Shown piece by piece: positions 16,818 to 25,985 of a stretch of 64,000 nucleotides of DNA. The notes below the pieces were generated by a model. The model saw nothing but the letters and a program-made list of their open reading frames with translations. It was not told where the DNA came from and did not search any database. The translations under genes and the position numbers were made by a program. Positions within the stretch are counted from its first letter, which is position 1, and the number at the start of each line of letters is the position of its first letter. Source of the stretch: Paenibacillus polysaccharolyticus (GTDB lineage Bacteria > Bacillota > Bacilli > Paenibacillales > Paenibacillaceae); assembly GCF_900102085.1 (NCBI RefSeq), contig NZ_FMVM01000015.1, forward strand, positions 62,001 to 126,000, in the 5' to 3' direction.

Positions 16818-16906
16818 ATCTCACTTTGTAGAGTATTTTATACTTATTCTTATACTCTTCTTTTATGCATCTCTCTTAACAAGGAATCTGCCAATCTCCG
16901 TGCCCT

Positions 16907-18121
16907 TCAGCCGCCGTCTGTTGCCGGAAACGTCAGAATCACCGTCGTACCCACTCCCTTCTCACTCACATACTTGATCGTTCCGTTAACCTTCTCCACG
17001 ATGTTGAAGCAGATCATCAGCCCGAGTCCCGTACCATTCGTTTTCAGCGAGTAAAACGGGGTACCCAAAGCTTTAACTTCCTCCTCTGTCATCCCACACC
17101 CCTGATCCACAATTTTGATCTCCACCTTCTGCTTCACAAGTCTTGCTGTTACATGAACCATGGCTCCCGTATCCGAGGCTTCCAGAGCGTTCTTGATCAG
17201 ATTAATGATCACCTGCTTAAACTCAACGGCATTCATGAAGATCGTGCAGCCCTCTTCAATCTCGATATCGATATGTTTATTGGACAACATGGCATAGGAG
17301 CCCAGTAGGCTAGCTACCCCCTCAAGCACCTCTTGCACATGTACTTTCTCATCAACCAATATCTCTCGGTTCGGTTTGGCAATGGATAAAAATTGGGAGG
17401 TCACCTGTTCCACCGTATTCAGCTCATCGATCATCAGCGCAAACTTGGATCGATCGGCAGCATCGAAGGCTGGATTTTGTTGATACAACTGCAGGAATCC
17501 CCGAACCACCGTTACCGGATTACGAATTTCGTGCGCAACCGCTGCCGTTAGATGTGCAACCATTTGGAGACGTTCGGATTGTTGTACCTGTTCCAAATAT
17601 AGTTCCTGTTTGCGGATCCGATCAAACGTTAAATAGAAAATGAGAAACAGGAGCAGTTGACTCGCAATGATATTAATCAGATTTCCGGCCAGATCTATAT
17701 GTATATATTTATACAAATTATCTTGCTTGTGAATATACGTCGTTACAATCACCAGCATGACTGTATTCAAGCTGAGCGAAATATAAAACAACTTGAAATC
17801 ATAGAACAAGATCGCGAGTGCTGGAAGCAAACAGATCATAATGTAAGTTGTCCACGTCTGGGGATAGATCAAAGCTAGCGTGTAGAAATAGACAAACCCA
17901 AGTAAAATAATGCTCAATCGAAATGCAAATGTCTCATATCTGGGGTAAATGAGCAGACATACAGGTATCGTCACAACACATAACAAATGAATGACATATC
18001 CGATGGTCATACCCTGAAGCTCTGCGGTAGATACGGCTAAACCGGCTACCATTAGAAGGATCATTAGAAACATCGATATATAATAGGTCTTCCGGTTCAT
18101 TGGACTATGCAATTCCTTCAT
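16907..18121 (-). CDS. Membrane sensor histidine kinase, KinB/sporulation-kinase type
   Basis: A 404-residue kinase. Six hydrophobic helices occupy ~10-170 with almost no extracellular domain. The HisKA segment has the phospho-acceptor H in VAHEIRNPVTVVRGFLQ, and the HATPase region has the N box NLIKNALEAS, the G1 box DQGCGMTEEE and the G2 box GTGLGLMIC. The PTVVRGFLQ-type sequence around the histidine is characteristic of kinases feeding the Spo0F/Spo0A phosphorelay. AAGGTGGTG precedes ATG 18121. No response regulator gene is adjacent, which fits an orphan phosphorelay kinase. The signal is unknown. Confidence 0.85.
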   Translation of the reverse strand: MKELHSPMNRKTYYISMFLMILLMVAGLAVSTAELQGMTIGYVIHLLCVVTIPVCLLIYPRYETFAFRLSIILLGFVYFYTLALIYPQTWTTYIMICLLPALAILFYDFKLFYISLSLNTVMLVIVTTYIHKQDNLYKYIHIDLAGNLINIIASQLLLFLIFYLTFDRIRKQELYLEQVQQSERLQMVAHLTAAVAHEIRNPVTVVRGFLQLYQQNPAFDAADRSKFALMIDELNTVEQVTSQFLSIAKPNREILVDEKVHVQEVLEGVASLLGSYAMLSNKHIDIEIEEGCTIFMNAVEFKQVIINLIKNALEASDTGAMVHVTARLVKQKVEIKIVDQGCGMTEEEVKALGTPFYSLKTNGTGLGLMICFNIVEKVNGTIKYVSEKGVGTTVILTFPATDGG

Positions 18122-18220
18122 CTATTCACCACCTTGTTCGTGAATTTCTATATATAGTATTGTAGCTTATTTCCTGTATCACCTTCCATGGATGAGAAAT
18201 ATTTTATTTTAGTCATACCA

Positions 18221-18259
18221 AAATAAGCTGCATGGACATTTAGCCCATACAGCTTATTT
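18221..18259 (-). terminator. Hairpin after ctc, probable terminator
   Basis: AAATAAGCTG and CAGCTTATTT pair around an inner ATGG/CCAT stem. On the minus strand TTTGG and an A/T-rich tail follow. It lies ~90 bp beyond the ctc stop codon and could also act on the plus strand. Confidence 0.5.
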
Positions 18260-18349
18260 CGATTAATGCAACTGTATATTTACAGCACATTCTATTTAAA
18301 AATGTACTCGTAATTAAAGAATAACCCCGATTACGCAAGTATTTACCTA

Positions 18350-18895
18350 TTAAGGTTTAATCACAGAGAGAAGTGATTCGTTGCCCTCTGAGATCACCGT
18401 TACTTCCGGCGCGAACTCGGCATCCTCAACATGTAGGGTTTGACCAATTTTCATTGCACTAATATCAAACTCGACCACGGTTGGCAAATGACGAGGTAGA
18501 GCCTCCACTTCGATAGTAGCTAACTGAATCTGTACAACCCCGCCGTACTTCGCATCCTCTGGGGTTCCGTTGAACTTGACCGGGATTTTGGTACGTAGCA
18601 CCTCATCGTTCTGCACCTGCTGAAAATCGACGTGAATCAAATCTCGTGTAACCGGATCACGCTGCAGATCTTCCAGCAATACGGTAAGTGAAGGTTTTTC
18701 TTCGAATTGCAGTTCGATGAATCCGGACGCACCTTGGTTCAACCATTTTTGAAATGGTACCGACGGGATATGAATCATTTCATTTTCTGTGTTTTTGCCA
18801 AAAACAATACCTGGCAGGCGGCCAGATTGGCGCAAATTCTGAAGTCCAGACGGCTTTAATTTGATACGAGTTTCCGCTTGTATAAGAGTAGTCAT
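18350..18895 (-). CDS. ctc: 50S ribosomal protein L25 / general stress protein Ctc
   Basis: A 181-residue two-domain L25 of the TL5/Ctc type. The N-terminal 5S-rRNA-binding domain has the pattern GRLPGIVFGK and LLEDLQRDPVTRDLIHVDFQ. The C-terminal beta domain (~95-181) includes KFNGTPEDAKYGGVVQIQL and VEALPRHLP. It binds 5S rRNA in the central protuberance. GAGGAG is nine bases before ATG 18895. In Bacillus the gene is induced by general stress. Here it is not next to pth, its usual Bacillus neighbour, and may be a second L25 paralogue. Confidence 0.92.
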   Translation of the reverse strand: MTTLIQAETRIKLKPSGLQNLRQSGRLPGIVFGKNTENEMIHIPSVPFQKWLNQGASGFIELQFEEKPSLTVLLEDLQRDPVTRDLIHVDFQQVQNDEVLRTKIPVKFNGTPEDAKYGGVVQIQLATIEVEALPRHLPTVVEFDISAMKIGQTLHVEDAEFAPEVTVISEGNESLLSVIKP

Positions 18896-19232
18896 GCTAT
18901 GTTCGCTCCTCTGTATTCTATGATTTTCTGTACACGTTCACTTACCATCATCCAACATTCCCCTACGGGGGCTAAAGAGGGAAACATAGCATCACCACCT
19001 CCACATGGCTTCATATTAAATACATTAAATGTAAACTCCCATAATATACAGCAAGGCACTCTACTTGGAAAAGTAGAATGCCCTTGGGATGCTTCCAGCC
19101 TATCATAGAAACCCATGTTTGTCGATAAACCGACTAACTGTACTACCATGATATTCATCACTTAACAAATGCATAAATTTGGTATATTATAGAATTGTAG
19201 CAAAAAATTATAAGAAGAGAGGGGTTTACACT
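18896..19232. other. Divergent spacer between ctc and a secreted-protein gene
   Basis: It holds two hairpins, CCCC-TAC-GGGG at ~18961 and GGCA.TCTACTT-GGAA-AAGTAGA.TGCC at 19055-19082, and the candidate promoter at 19162. The hairpins lie in the probable ctc leader or its promoter region. No ORF is supported. Confidence 0.45.
19162..19190 (+). promoter_or_regulatory. Candidate sigma-A promoter of the secreted-protein gene
   Basis: TTAACA (19162-19167), 17-bp spacer, TATTAT (19185-19190), about 43 bp before the TTG start. Recognised by eye only. Confidence 0.4.
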
Positions 19233-20705
19233 TTGAAAAAGACACTCTCCATGCTTATCGTCATGAATTTAGTTTTTACCCTTGCCTTTAGTTTCAGCGC
19301 TTCTGCTAACAATGATATTGAGGGAAATGGACTGCCGGATGCACGCATTACGGAACAGGTCATACAGCCAGACACTGAGATCATCACTGAGCTGACCGAG
19401 GCTCCCACCGAGTTGGATTCTACTCCATTGAAGGAACACCAGCTCAAGGAAACGGTTAACCTGAATGAAACTTCTGCCACTTCCAAAACACATAAGCAAC
19501 AAAGTCTACTGGCTACTCCGCAATCGGAGGATACAGATAACACAACAGCCGCAGCTGAGACCACTACATACACTGGCTACATCCAGGAGCAAGGCACCTC
19601 CAGCTATTTATACCCGATCTATGTACAGCCGGGGCACATTCTGCAAGTACAGATGGATACCCCCGCATCTGCGCAGCTTGATTACGATCTATATCTCTAT
19701 GAATTCGATATGTCCACCGGGGAAGTGAATCCGAATCCTATTGATTACTCCATCTACGGGACATATTTGAACAATTACGGGAACGGGCCCAGAACCTTAT
19801 CTGAAAATGTAGGCACGAAAAATATCACTTCCGGCGCCAAAGCCTACTTAATTGAAGCCTACGGCAAGGTTGGTGCCAGCATTAATGAGCCGTTTACCCT
19901 GACGGTCTCCACAAGCTCGACATATGATGCCTTCGAGACGGACGAGAACGCGCTACGTGCCTATCCGCTTACCGTTGCTGTTGGCGGCTCTACACTCGCA
20001 ACCCGTTCATTGAATTCGGAGATCGATCAGGATTGGTACAAAATCACCGTTCCTGAGAGCAGAAACTATGATGCGATGCGTATCACGCTGGACCAGGCTT
20101 CAACGGCGAATGGTTACAAAGCTGAATTGTACGGGGCTTTAAGTAACAATCGAATGGCCTTGATGCCGACCACGAACGGTAACGTATCGTTAGGTACAGG
20201 CACTTATTATTTGAAGGTGTATACCACCAACACTTATTCCGACACCAACTATTCTCTGCATTTGCAGCCTGTATTACGTGCAGACAAAATTGTCATTACG
20301 GGTTACAACTCAAACGGCGGCCCCAATGATTATCCTTCTTACGCCTATGGACGCTACTACCGAATCACAGGATCAAGCTTCACGGTGACAGGGGTTGCGG
20401 CTACTTCCGATAACTATGCCGTTGCTAATACGGAAGTCGAGGTCATCTGGGCGAATGATGCCTGGTCTGAAAGTAGCAACAATCGTTATCGCAGTGCCAA
20501 AGTCATGACCAACAGCAGTGGGCAGTTCACAGCAACGTTGTCCCTGCCTCCTTCCGCCGGTAGCCTCAGTCAGTACTTGCCAGGAGCCATAAGCTTCACC
20601 CATTATTATGATCTTTGTGCTGTGGTGGCTAGAGTGACGAGTCGTCCAAGTGTGAATACAACCGATATTGTGTATCACTTCGCCTACAGTATTTATGGCG
20701 GTTGA
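19233..20705 (+). CDS. Secreted protein with pre-peptidase C-terminal-like beta domains
   Basis: A 490-residue exported protein of unknown function. The frame opens at 19179, but AGAGGGG lies eight bases before TTG 19233. That start gives an ideal signal peptide: KK, a long hydrophobic core and a likely cut after SFSASA. An acidic low-complexity segment (~25-110) precedes two beta-sandwich domains resembling pre-peptidase C-terminal domains; the second has the typical DQDWYKITV and GTYYLKVYTTN patterns. The last ~120 residues look like an Ig-type fold. No catalytic domain was recognised. It may act as a carbohydrate- or protein-binding accessory, or as cell-surface material. A strong terminator follows. 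Confidence 0.7.
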   Translation: MKKTLSMLIVMNLVFTLAFSFSASANNDIEGNGLPDARITEQVIQPDTEIITELTEAPTELDSTPLKEHQLKETVNLNETSATSKTHKQQSLLATPQSEDTDNTTAAAETTTYTGYIQEQGTSSYLYPIYVQPGHILQVQMDTPASAQLDYDLYLYEFDMSTGEVNPNPIDYSIYGTYLNNYGNGPRTLSENVGTKNITSGAKAYLIEAYGKVGASINEPFTLTVSTSSTYDAFETDENALRAYPLTVAVGGSTLATRSLNSEIDQDWYKITVPESRNYDAMRITLDQASTANGYKAELYGALSNNRMALMPTTNGNVSLGTGTYYLKVYTTNTYSDTNYSLHLQPVLRADKIVITGYNSNGGPNDYPSYAYGRYYRITGSSFTVTGVAATSDNYAVANTEVEVIWANDAWSESSNNRYRSAKVMTNSSGQFTATLSLPPSAGSLSQYLPGAISFTHYYDLCAVVARVTSRPSVNTTDIVYHFAYSIYGG

Positions 20706-20716
20706 TTGTATCAAGG

Positions 20717-20759
20717 AGAGCAACGACGGTGAAAGATAACCGTTCGTTGCTCTTTTTTT
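20717..20759 (+). terminator. Terminator after the secreted-protein gene
   Basis: AGAGCAACGACGGT and ACCGTTCGTTGCTCT form a long stem (one mismatch) followed by TTTTTTTG. Confidence 0.9.
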
Positions 20760-20865
20760 GTCCATTTATATTAAAAATATGGAATATTATTCCGATAACA
20801 TAAAGAGACATGTCTGAGATGGAAACTAGAGCATTTATTTTTTTGACGAAGAGGGGTGTTTACGA

Positions 20866-21738
20866 ATGAAGGTTTCAAGCACAACGCCGTTTGACCTCAA
20901 TGCCTACACTCATTCACAACAACGCACAGGACAAGCGAATCCATCAAATCAACCAACGATGATTACGGGGAAGTTCGATTTGTCTCATGACATAGATACC
21001 GTGGAGATCAGTAACGCTTCCAGACAGCTTGCCTCCTCGGATGTCGTGAACCATTCAGCCGTTTACTTCGGTACCGTTCAGATCAACGAGTCACTGGAAC
21101 GCCTGCTCAAGGGCCAATCTTCTGAGGTTAAAGAAACGGTCTATGGCATTATTCAATCTAACCTGATTACGGATGTAACAGATAAGGACGATCGATCCGC
21201 TTTACTCGAACTGGGTCTAACTCAAGCACAATACATAGCGGACAACTACATGAAAGGCGATCAGGCCACCGAGTTCATGAATACGTTCCGTCAGATTGCA
21301 GCAATCTCCACAACCAGAACGATCAACCCTGAAACGAAGCAAGTTCAGTATGATACACCACCACAACGGCCGGTTGATGCACCAGAGGATTACGTGGATC
21401 TCAATTACATGATGCGTAAATTCCAGCCTCAGACCTATGATAAGTTGCAAGACGCCATCGTAAACAACAAAGACTGGAGCAGCATTCTACAGAACTTTGC
21501 GAAACAGGCCTCCACGAATCAGGCATGGATCAAAGAATACCGTGAGGATGCGGCCCGTTCTGCTGATAACATGCCCCTCCCGAACCGATTTGAAAAGGCT
21601 GACACGACCAACCTAAGCTCATTTGTCCATGCGGTGAAAGAGATTATTACCCGGACTGATTCGGCAAACAACAAGCTGCTAATCGATAATATTGAAGCTT
21701 TTATGCGAAAGCTTCAACCCGAGGGTAAGGCTACCTAA
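20866..21738 (+). CDS. Unrecognised cytoplasmic protein, 290 residues
   Basis: A hydrophilic, largely helical protein with no signal peptide or membrane helix. The first ~65 residues are Ser/Thr/Gln-rich and probably disordered, with DTVEISNASRQLASSD resembling the start of some flagellar regulatory proteins such as anti-sigma factors. The remainder is a helical domain with no motif I can name. GAAGAGGGGTG lies before ATG 20866. It has its own terminator and no clear operon partner. I do not assign a function. Confidence 0.7.
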   Translation: MKVSSTTPFDLNAYTHSQQRTGQANPSNQPTMITGKFDLSHDIDTVEISNASRQLASSDVVNHSAVYFGTVQINESLERLLKGQSSEVKETVYGIIQSNLITDVTDKDDRSALLELGLTQAQYIADNYMKGDQATEFMNTFRQIAAISTTRTINPETKQVQYDTPPQRPVDAPEDYVDLNYMMRKFQPQTYDKLQDAIVNNKDWSSILQNFAKQASTNQAWIKEYREDAARSADNMPLPNRFEKADTTNLSSFVHAVKEIITRTDSANNKLLIDNIEAFMRKLQPEGKAT

Positions 21739-21765
21739 CTAGTCGTTCCGCTCACTGCATATTAA

Positions 21766-21806
21766 AAAGCTCCACTCCCCGATTTCATGGGAGTGGAGCT
21801 TTTGTT
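21766..21806 (+). terminator. Terminator after the 290-residue unknown gene
   Basis: AAAAGCTCCACTCCC, a short loop and GGGAGTGGAGCTTTT, then GTTTAATT. The gene on the other strand ends at 21823, so the hairpin may serve both directions. Confidence 0.9.
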
Positions 21807-21822
21807 TAATTCGTTCTAGTTG

Positions 21823-23682
21823 CTACTGCAAAGTCAGCATAATTTTATCACCGGATCGAGTGATCTTGTATACCCCTTTTTGCATATCAATGCCGTAGTG
21901 TTTTTTCAGTAACATTTTCGCGTTAAGATCTGTCTCAATCACCACAAGGTAGTCGTAGTTACTTAGCAGATTGTCCATATTATCCTCGTAGAACAGCACG
22001 ATACCGTCCACATTGGGAGCATATAAGAAGTATCTACCCACGTATTGCATGTAATAACTGGTCACCTGTTGATCTCGGTCAGAGCCGTAAAACAGATACT
22101 TGCTTCGATCCTCTTTGCCGCCCGTATACCACCGATCCCCTGTCACCGCATGAACTTCGTAGGGAAGGGTTTTGTCGTACGTTTTGTTGATCGAGATCAT
22201 CCCGTTATATTCGGACAAGAGAGTTGTTGCCGCGAGTGCCATACACGCGATGATTCCCTGTTGATAATGCCTCTTCGTCTGTACCGTCTTGAATGATTGA
22301 TAATCAGGAACCTCACCAATGCGGTAATGGAACGTACGCTCAATATCAACGGCTGCACAAAGCACCAGTCCACCAGCGAACAGCACCACGATACTTGATG
22401 CATAACGCTCGAACCCAGCCAGTCGAACAGCCTCATCCACAGGCATGGAGAACAGATACAGTGCCAGAATTCCGGCATAGTACAGTACCACGACCACATT
22501 CAGTGCAATCAGCACTTTCCACAGATTCCACTTCTTCTTGAGCACCACATAGGCCACAATCGAAGCCGCGATCGCAACAACTTCAAAAATAACAATGCCC
22601 AGCACAGGTCTGGATGTAATATCCACACTAGATTTCAAGAAGAGCACCAGTATGTCCCACTTTTGCTCAGCTGTTTTACCCGGCTTTAGAGCCGCAGCTG
22701 CTCCCTCGAACTTGTTATTCACACCGTGGAATACCGTTGCCATACGCAAGCTCCAACTGAAATACGGCAATAATGCCCCTGCAATCGTACCGAGTACAGC
22801 GAGCCCAATCTTCCAGTTCGCACGTTGCTTATTCGTAAGCCAGACATATACGAGAAAGATCAGGCCCACGGCAGCAAAGATGATTCCTGTACTTTTGATC
22901 ACCGTCAGCAGACCCGCCAGGGGCAGAATAATGGTGCAAGCTCGCTTAAGATCATGACGATACTGGTATATCGCCGCCACAATTGCAAGTGCAAAAATTG
23001 GAAGCAGAAAGTCTACTAGCAGGTTGGTGATACGAATCGTCAGGTTAAAAAAGGACAAGGTCGATAAACCTAACCCGAGAAAAGCATATAACAGGAACCG
23101 TTTTTTCTCTGACACGATGCCAAACATGGCGTAGAAACAGGAAAAGATCAACAACCCCTGCGCCAGTAACATAATTGGCTGGGCATGTCCCATAAATCGG
23201 CAGATGTAGTATATAAACGACGACGTGCCCAGCGGGTAATTTTTAAACTCAATCAGGTCCGAATTCGGTGTTGGAAACGCATTGGTACTGAGCATCTCCT
23301 TCACCACAATCGCCCAATGTGAGAAATTATCGTAGTGAGTAAGCTCCGTGTGGAACAAAATGAGCAAAAATATGAAAACCCCGCTCAGAAAACTCAATTG
23401 AAATAATGAAAACGATAATGACCATGAGCCCCGTTTACTCTGGTACAAAGCTTGTATCACTCTGCCTCTAAACAACAATAAGCCTGTGACCAGCACAACA
23501 ATGCTGCCCGTGAAGAGCTGCCCTGCTAGTCCGGCAAAATAGACGATACAGGCGATAGCCGAGAACACAAATATCGGAATGAACTCCCACCGGATGGACA
23601 TCACCTTACGGACAAACTGCATATAACCGATCATCGATATTATGAGTAAAATGCCCATCACAAGTTGAAGCAAAAACAGCAT
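21823..23682 (-). CDS. Large polytopic membrane protein of a polysaccharide operon
   Basis: A 619-residue protein with roughly a dozen hydrophobic helices through residue ~500, then a ~110-residue tail, probably extracytoplasmic. The arrangement, including an acidic loop after the early helices (FHTELTHYDNFSHW), resembles lipid-linked-sugar glycosyltransferases of the GT-C type. No specific family can be named with certainty. It is the last gene of a three-gene operon, 11 bp after the synthase gene, with the RBS TTAGGAGAG before ATG 23682. It may transfer or modify sugars on the exported polymer, or help export. Confidence 0.7.
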   Translation of the reverse strand: MLFLLQLVMGILLIISMIGYMQFVRKVMSIRWEFIPIFVFSAIACIVYFAGLAGQLFTGSIVVLVTGLLLFRGRVIQALYQSKRGSWSLSFSLFQLSFLSGVFIFLLILFHTELTHYDNFSHWAIVVKEMLSTNAFPTPNSDLIEFKNYPLGTSSFIYYICRFMGHAQPIMLLAQGLLIFSCFYAMFGIVSEKKRFLLYAFLGLGLSTLSFFNLTIRITNLLVDFLLPIFALAIVAAIYQYRHDLKRACTIILPLAGLLTVIKSTGIIFAAVGLIFLVYVWLTNKQRANWKIGLAVLGTIAGALLPYFSWSLRMATVFHGVNNKFEGAAAALKPGKTAEQKWDILVLFLKSSVDITSRPVLGIVIFEVVAIAASIVAYVVLKKKWNLWKVLIALNVVVVLYYAGILALYLFSMPVDEAVRLAGFERYASSIVVLFAGGLVLCAAVDIERTFHYRIGEVPDYQSFKTVQTKRHYQQGIIACMALAATTLLSEYNGMISINKTYDKTLPYEVHAVTGDRWYTGGKEDRSKYLFYGSDRDQQVTSYYMQYVGRYFLYAPNVDGIVLFYEDNMDNLLSNYDYLVVIETDLNAKMLLKKHYGIDMQKGVYKITRSGDKIMLTLQ

Positions 23683-23693
23683 GTCTATCTCTC

Positions 23694-25985
23694 CTAACCC
23701 TCTTTGGTGAACCGCTCAGCTTGTGGACGAATCAAATCACTCAGTAACTGATCAATCAAACCACGCCCCAAGATCTCATCGATATTCTCTACGGAGAGAA
23801 GCACTTCACGTTTGTTTGCCGTTGTTTTTCCCGTATGTTTTAAGACCAATTCAATGTTGCTTTCGGTGTAAAAGGTAACCTCTGACCCTTCTGCTATCTT
23901 ACCTTGCAGATTTGTGGCAGAGAAGAAACGATAATTAAAGCTGAGCAGTGTACAGCTCGCATGATTCGTAAACGTTACGGGAAGATGAAGAGAAAGCCTT
24001 GGCATCTTCCGCTGATCCGATTTGGGCTGCACAATCCGTTTTTTCACATTACGCAACATGTCGTCATATGCAGTGTCCCATAGGTTCATTTGCTCCGGTA
24101 GCGAATGCTTCCGGTCATAGATGAGCTGCATGTACTGCCGATTATCTGCCTCACTGAGCGGTTTCACCGTTGCGGAATAACGCCATCCTTCGCCATCTGC
24201 TTTGACATATACGATAACCGCATCAAGATTGGCCTCATATCGACTCGATTTGACGACCAGAGAGATGGTCTTCTGCTCTGGTAGATAAATCGGGTACGGC
24301 ACATAAAATGCAATGCCATTTTCCGAAAGATCCACTGTCTTGGCCTCGTAACGTAGCGTGCTGTCCGGATAACGGATGATCACATCTTCTTGCGCCCGTA
24401 TCCGTTCATTCTCCCGGTATGCTCGCCGCCCGATCATGAAGAAGAGCGCATAGAACAAGGCAATCATATTGTGAACGAGCCAGAAGATGATAATACTGCT
24501 GAAAAATAAAGCAATACCGTACTTGCCATTCACATACCGGATAATCGCAGCGATGGACAGGATGACCAGAAAAATATGCGGCAGTGCATATTTCATCGAG
24601 GCAATCCACTCGCGTCCGGTTGAACGATTTTTATTCGTCACCTTGAACTTACGCTCACGGATGCCCACCGTCTCCAGAATAACCGGCCAGATCAGATACG
24701 GCATGAAGATGGTATCGATGACCTGACTCCAGCGCTGATTCCGTATATTACTGGACAGATAACGCATCGACAGACTGTAGAAGAAATACGATGGCAACCA
24801 GAAGATCAGAATCTGCCAGAAGGTCGTATTTACGATCTGGAAATCAAATAAAGCGAACAGAATGGGAGACAAGATAAAGATCAAACGATTGAAAAAAGAC
24901 CACCAGTATAAAAAACTGCTCACATAGGTCACTCTCGTCCAGAAAGGCAACTTTCTGGAGATCGGTGCACGCGTATTTTGCAAGCTCTGAATGATGCCCC
25001 TCGCCCATCGTATCCGCTGTTTGATCATGCTCGGAATCGTGGTCGTCGTCTGTCCTGCAGCTTGAACCTCTTGCGTGGCATACGTGATATACCCCTCTTG
25101 CTGCAAACGGATACTTGTCTCAAAATCCTCCGTGATGGTGTTCAGCGGAAACCCACCGATATCTACCATCCCTTGCCGGGCAATCACTGTATTACTGCCC
25201 GTATAGGCAACGGCATTGGACGCATTGCGCAGAATGTTAACCTCGCGCGAGAAAAAGTCCTGCTCGTTCGGAATACCCTGCTCCGCATACAGATTGAACT
25301 GGAATAGATCCGGGTTGTAAAAGCTTTGCGGGGTCTGTACCAGCCCCAGCTTAAAGGTTGGATCGATCTCCTCCTCACGGCGTAGGCGCCATTCCCCATT
25401 TTCTTCGATAAACGTGGAGAGCATGAAATAGGGTACGGTTTTCATCAGAAACGTATGCTGTGGAATCATATCTGCATCAAAGGTTGCAATAAGTGGAGAC
25501 GATGTCTTGCTCAGTGCATTGTTCAGGTTGCCGGACTTCGCATCCTTATTACCGGGAAACCCCAGATAACCGATGCCGAACTGCTTCGCCAACTCTTCTA
25601 CCGCAGGTCTGGCACCATCATCGCACAGGTAGATATGTACCTTCGATTTGTCCGGGTAATCCATAAACGTACAGGCATTCACCGTTTTATACAAAAGGTC
25701 AACGGGTTCGTTATGTGTGGCGATAAACACATCGACGTGCGGGTAATATTCGTCCGGGATCACCGGAAAATCGAGTTGTGCCCGTTTCTTTTGCATCTTT
25801 TGAAAAAATAACTCGAAGGTCGTGCCGACCGTAACCGCCTCCGCCATAATGAGCAGTATGCCAAAGATGACATTCAGCACCCCTTCGCCCCACGGCAGCG
25901 TAAAGAACATACGCCAGATCAGATAGATGGTCATAAGGATCATCGTGATGATGAAAAATACATTTTGCCTTTTCTCGTTTTGCAC
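23694..25985 (-). CDS. Cellulose-synthase-like GT2 glycosyltransferase with PilZ domain
   Basis: A membrane polysaccharide synthase of 763 residues resembling BcsA. Two N-terminal helices are followed by the GT2 core. The processive-synthase signature is complete: CDDGARP, TFDADMIPQ, TEDFETSIRLQQEG and QRIRWARG (the QxxRW motif). Further helices and a PilZ domain (~550-650) follow. RRAYR (RxxxR) and DLSENG (DxSxxG) supply the c-di-GMP contacts. A frame extends to 26018, but GTG 25985 overlaps the upstream stop in TAGTG and has AAGGAGG upstream, so it is the likely start. It polymerises an unknown sugar and exports it, probably under c-di-GMP control. Confidence 0.88.
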   Translation of the reverse strand: MQNEKRQNVFFIITMILMTIYLIWRMFFTLPWGEGVLNVIFGILLIMAEAVTVGTTFELFFQKMQKKRAQLDFPVIPDEYYPHVDVFIATHNEPVDLLYKTVNACTFMDYPDKSKVHIYLCDDGARPAVEELAKQFGIGYLGFPGNKDAKSGNLNNALSKTSSPLIATFDADMIPQHTFLMKTVPYFMLSTFIEENGEWRLRREEEIDPTFKLGLVQTPQSFYNPDLFQFNLYAEQGIPNEQDFFSREVNILRNASNAVAYTGSNTVIARQGMVDIGGFPLNTITEDFETSIRLQQEGYITYATQEVQAAGQTTTTIPSMIKQRIRWARGIIQSLQNTRAPISRKLPFWTRVTYVSSFLYWWSFFNRLIFILSPILFALFDFQIVNTTFWQILIFWLPSYFFYSLSMRYLSSNIRNQRWSQVIDTIFMPYLIWPVILETVGIRERKFKVTNKNRSTGREWIASMKYALPHIFLVILSIAAIIRYVNGKYGIALFFSSIIIFWLVHNMIALFYALFFMIGRRAYRENERIRAQEDVIIRYPDSTLRYEAKTVDLSENGIAFYVPYPIYLPEQKTISLVVKSSRYEANLDAVIVYVKADGEGWRYSATVKPLSEADNRQYMQLIYDRKHSLPEQMNLWDTAYDDMLRNVKKRIVQPKSDQRKMPRLSLHLPVTFTNHASCTLLSFNYRFFSATNLQGKIAEGSEVTFYTESNIELVLKHTGKTTANKREVLLSVENIDEILGRGLIDQLLSDLIRPQAERFTKEG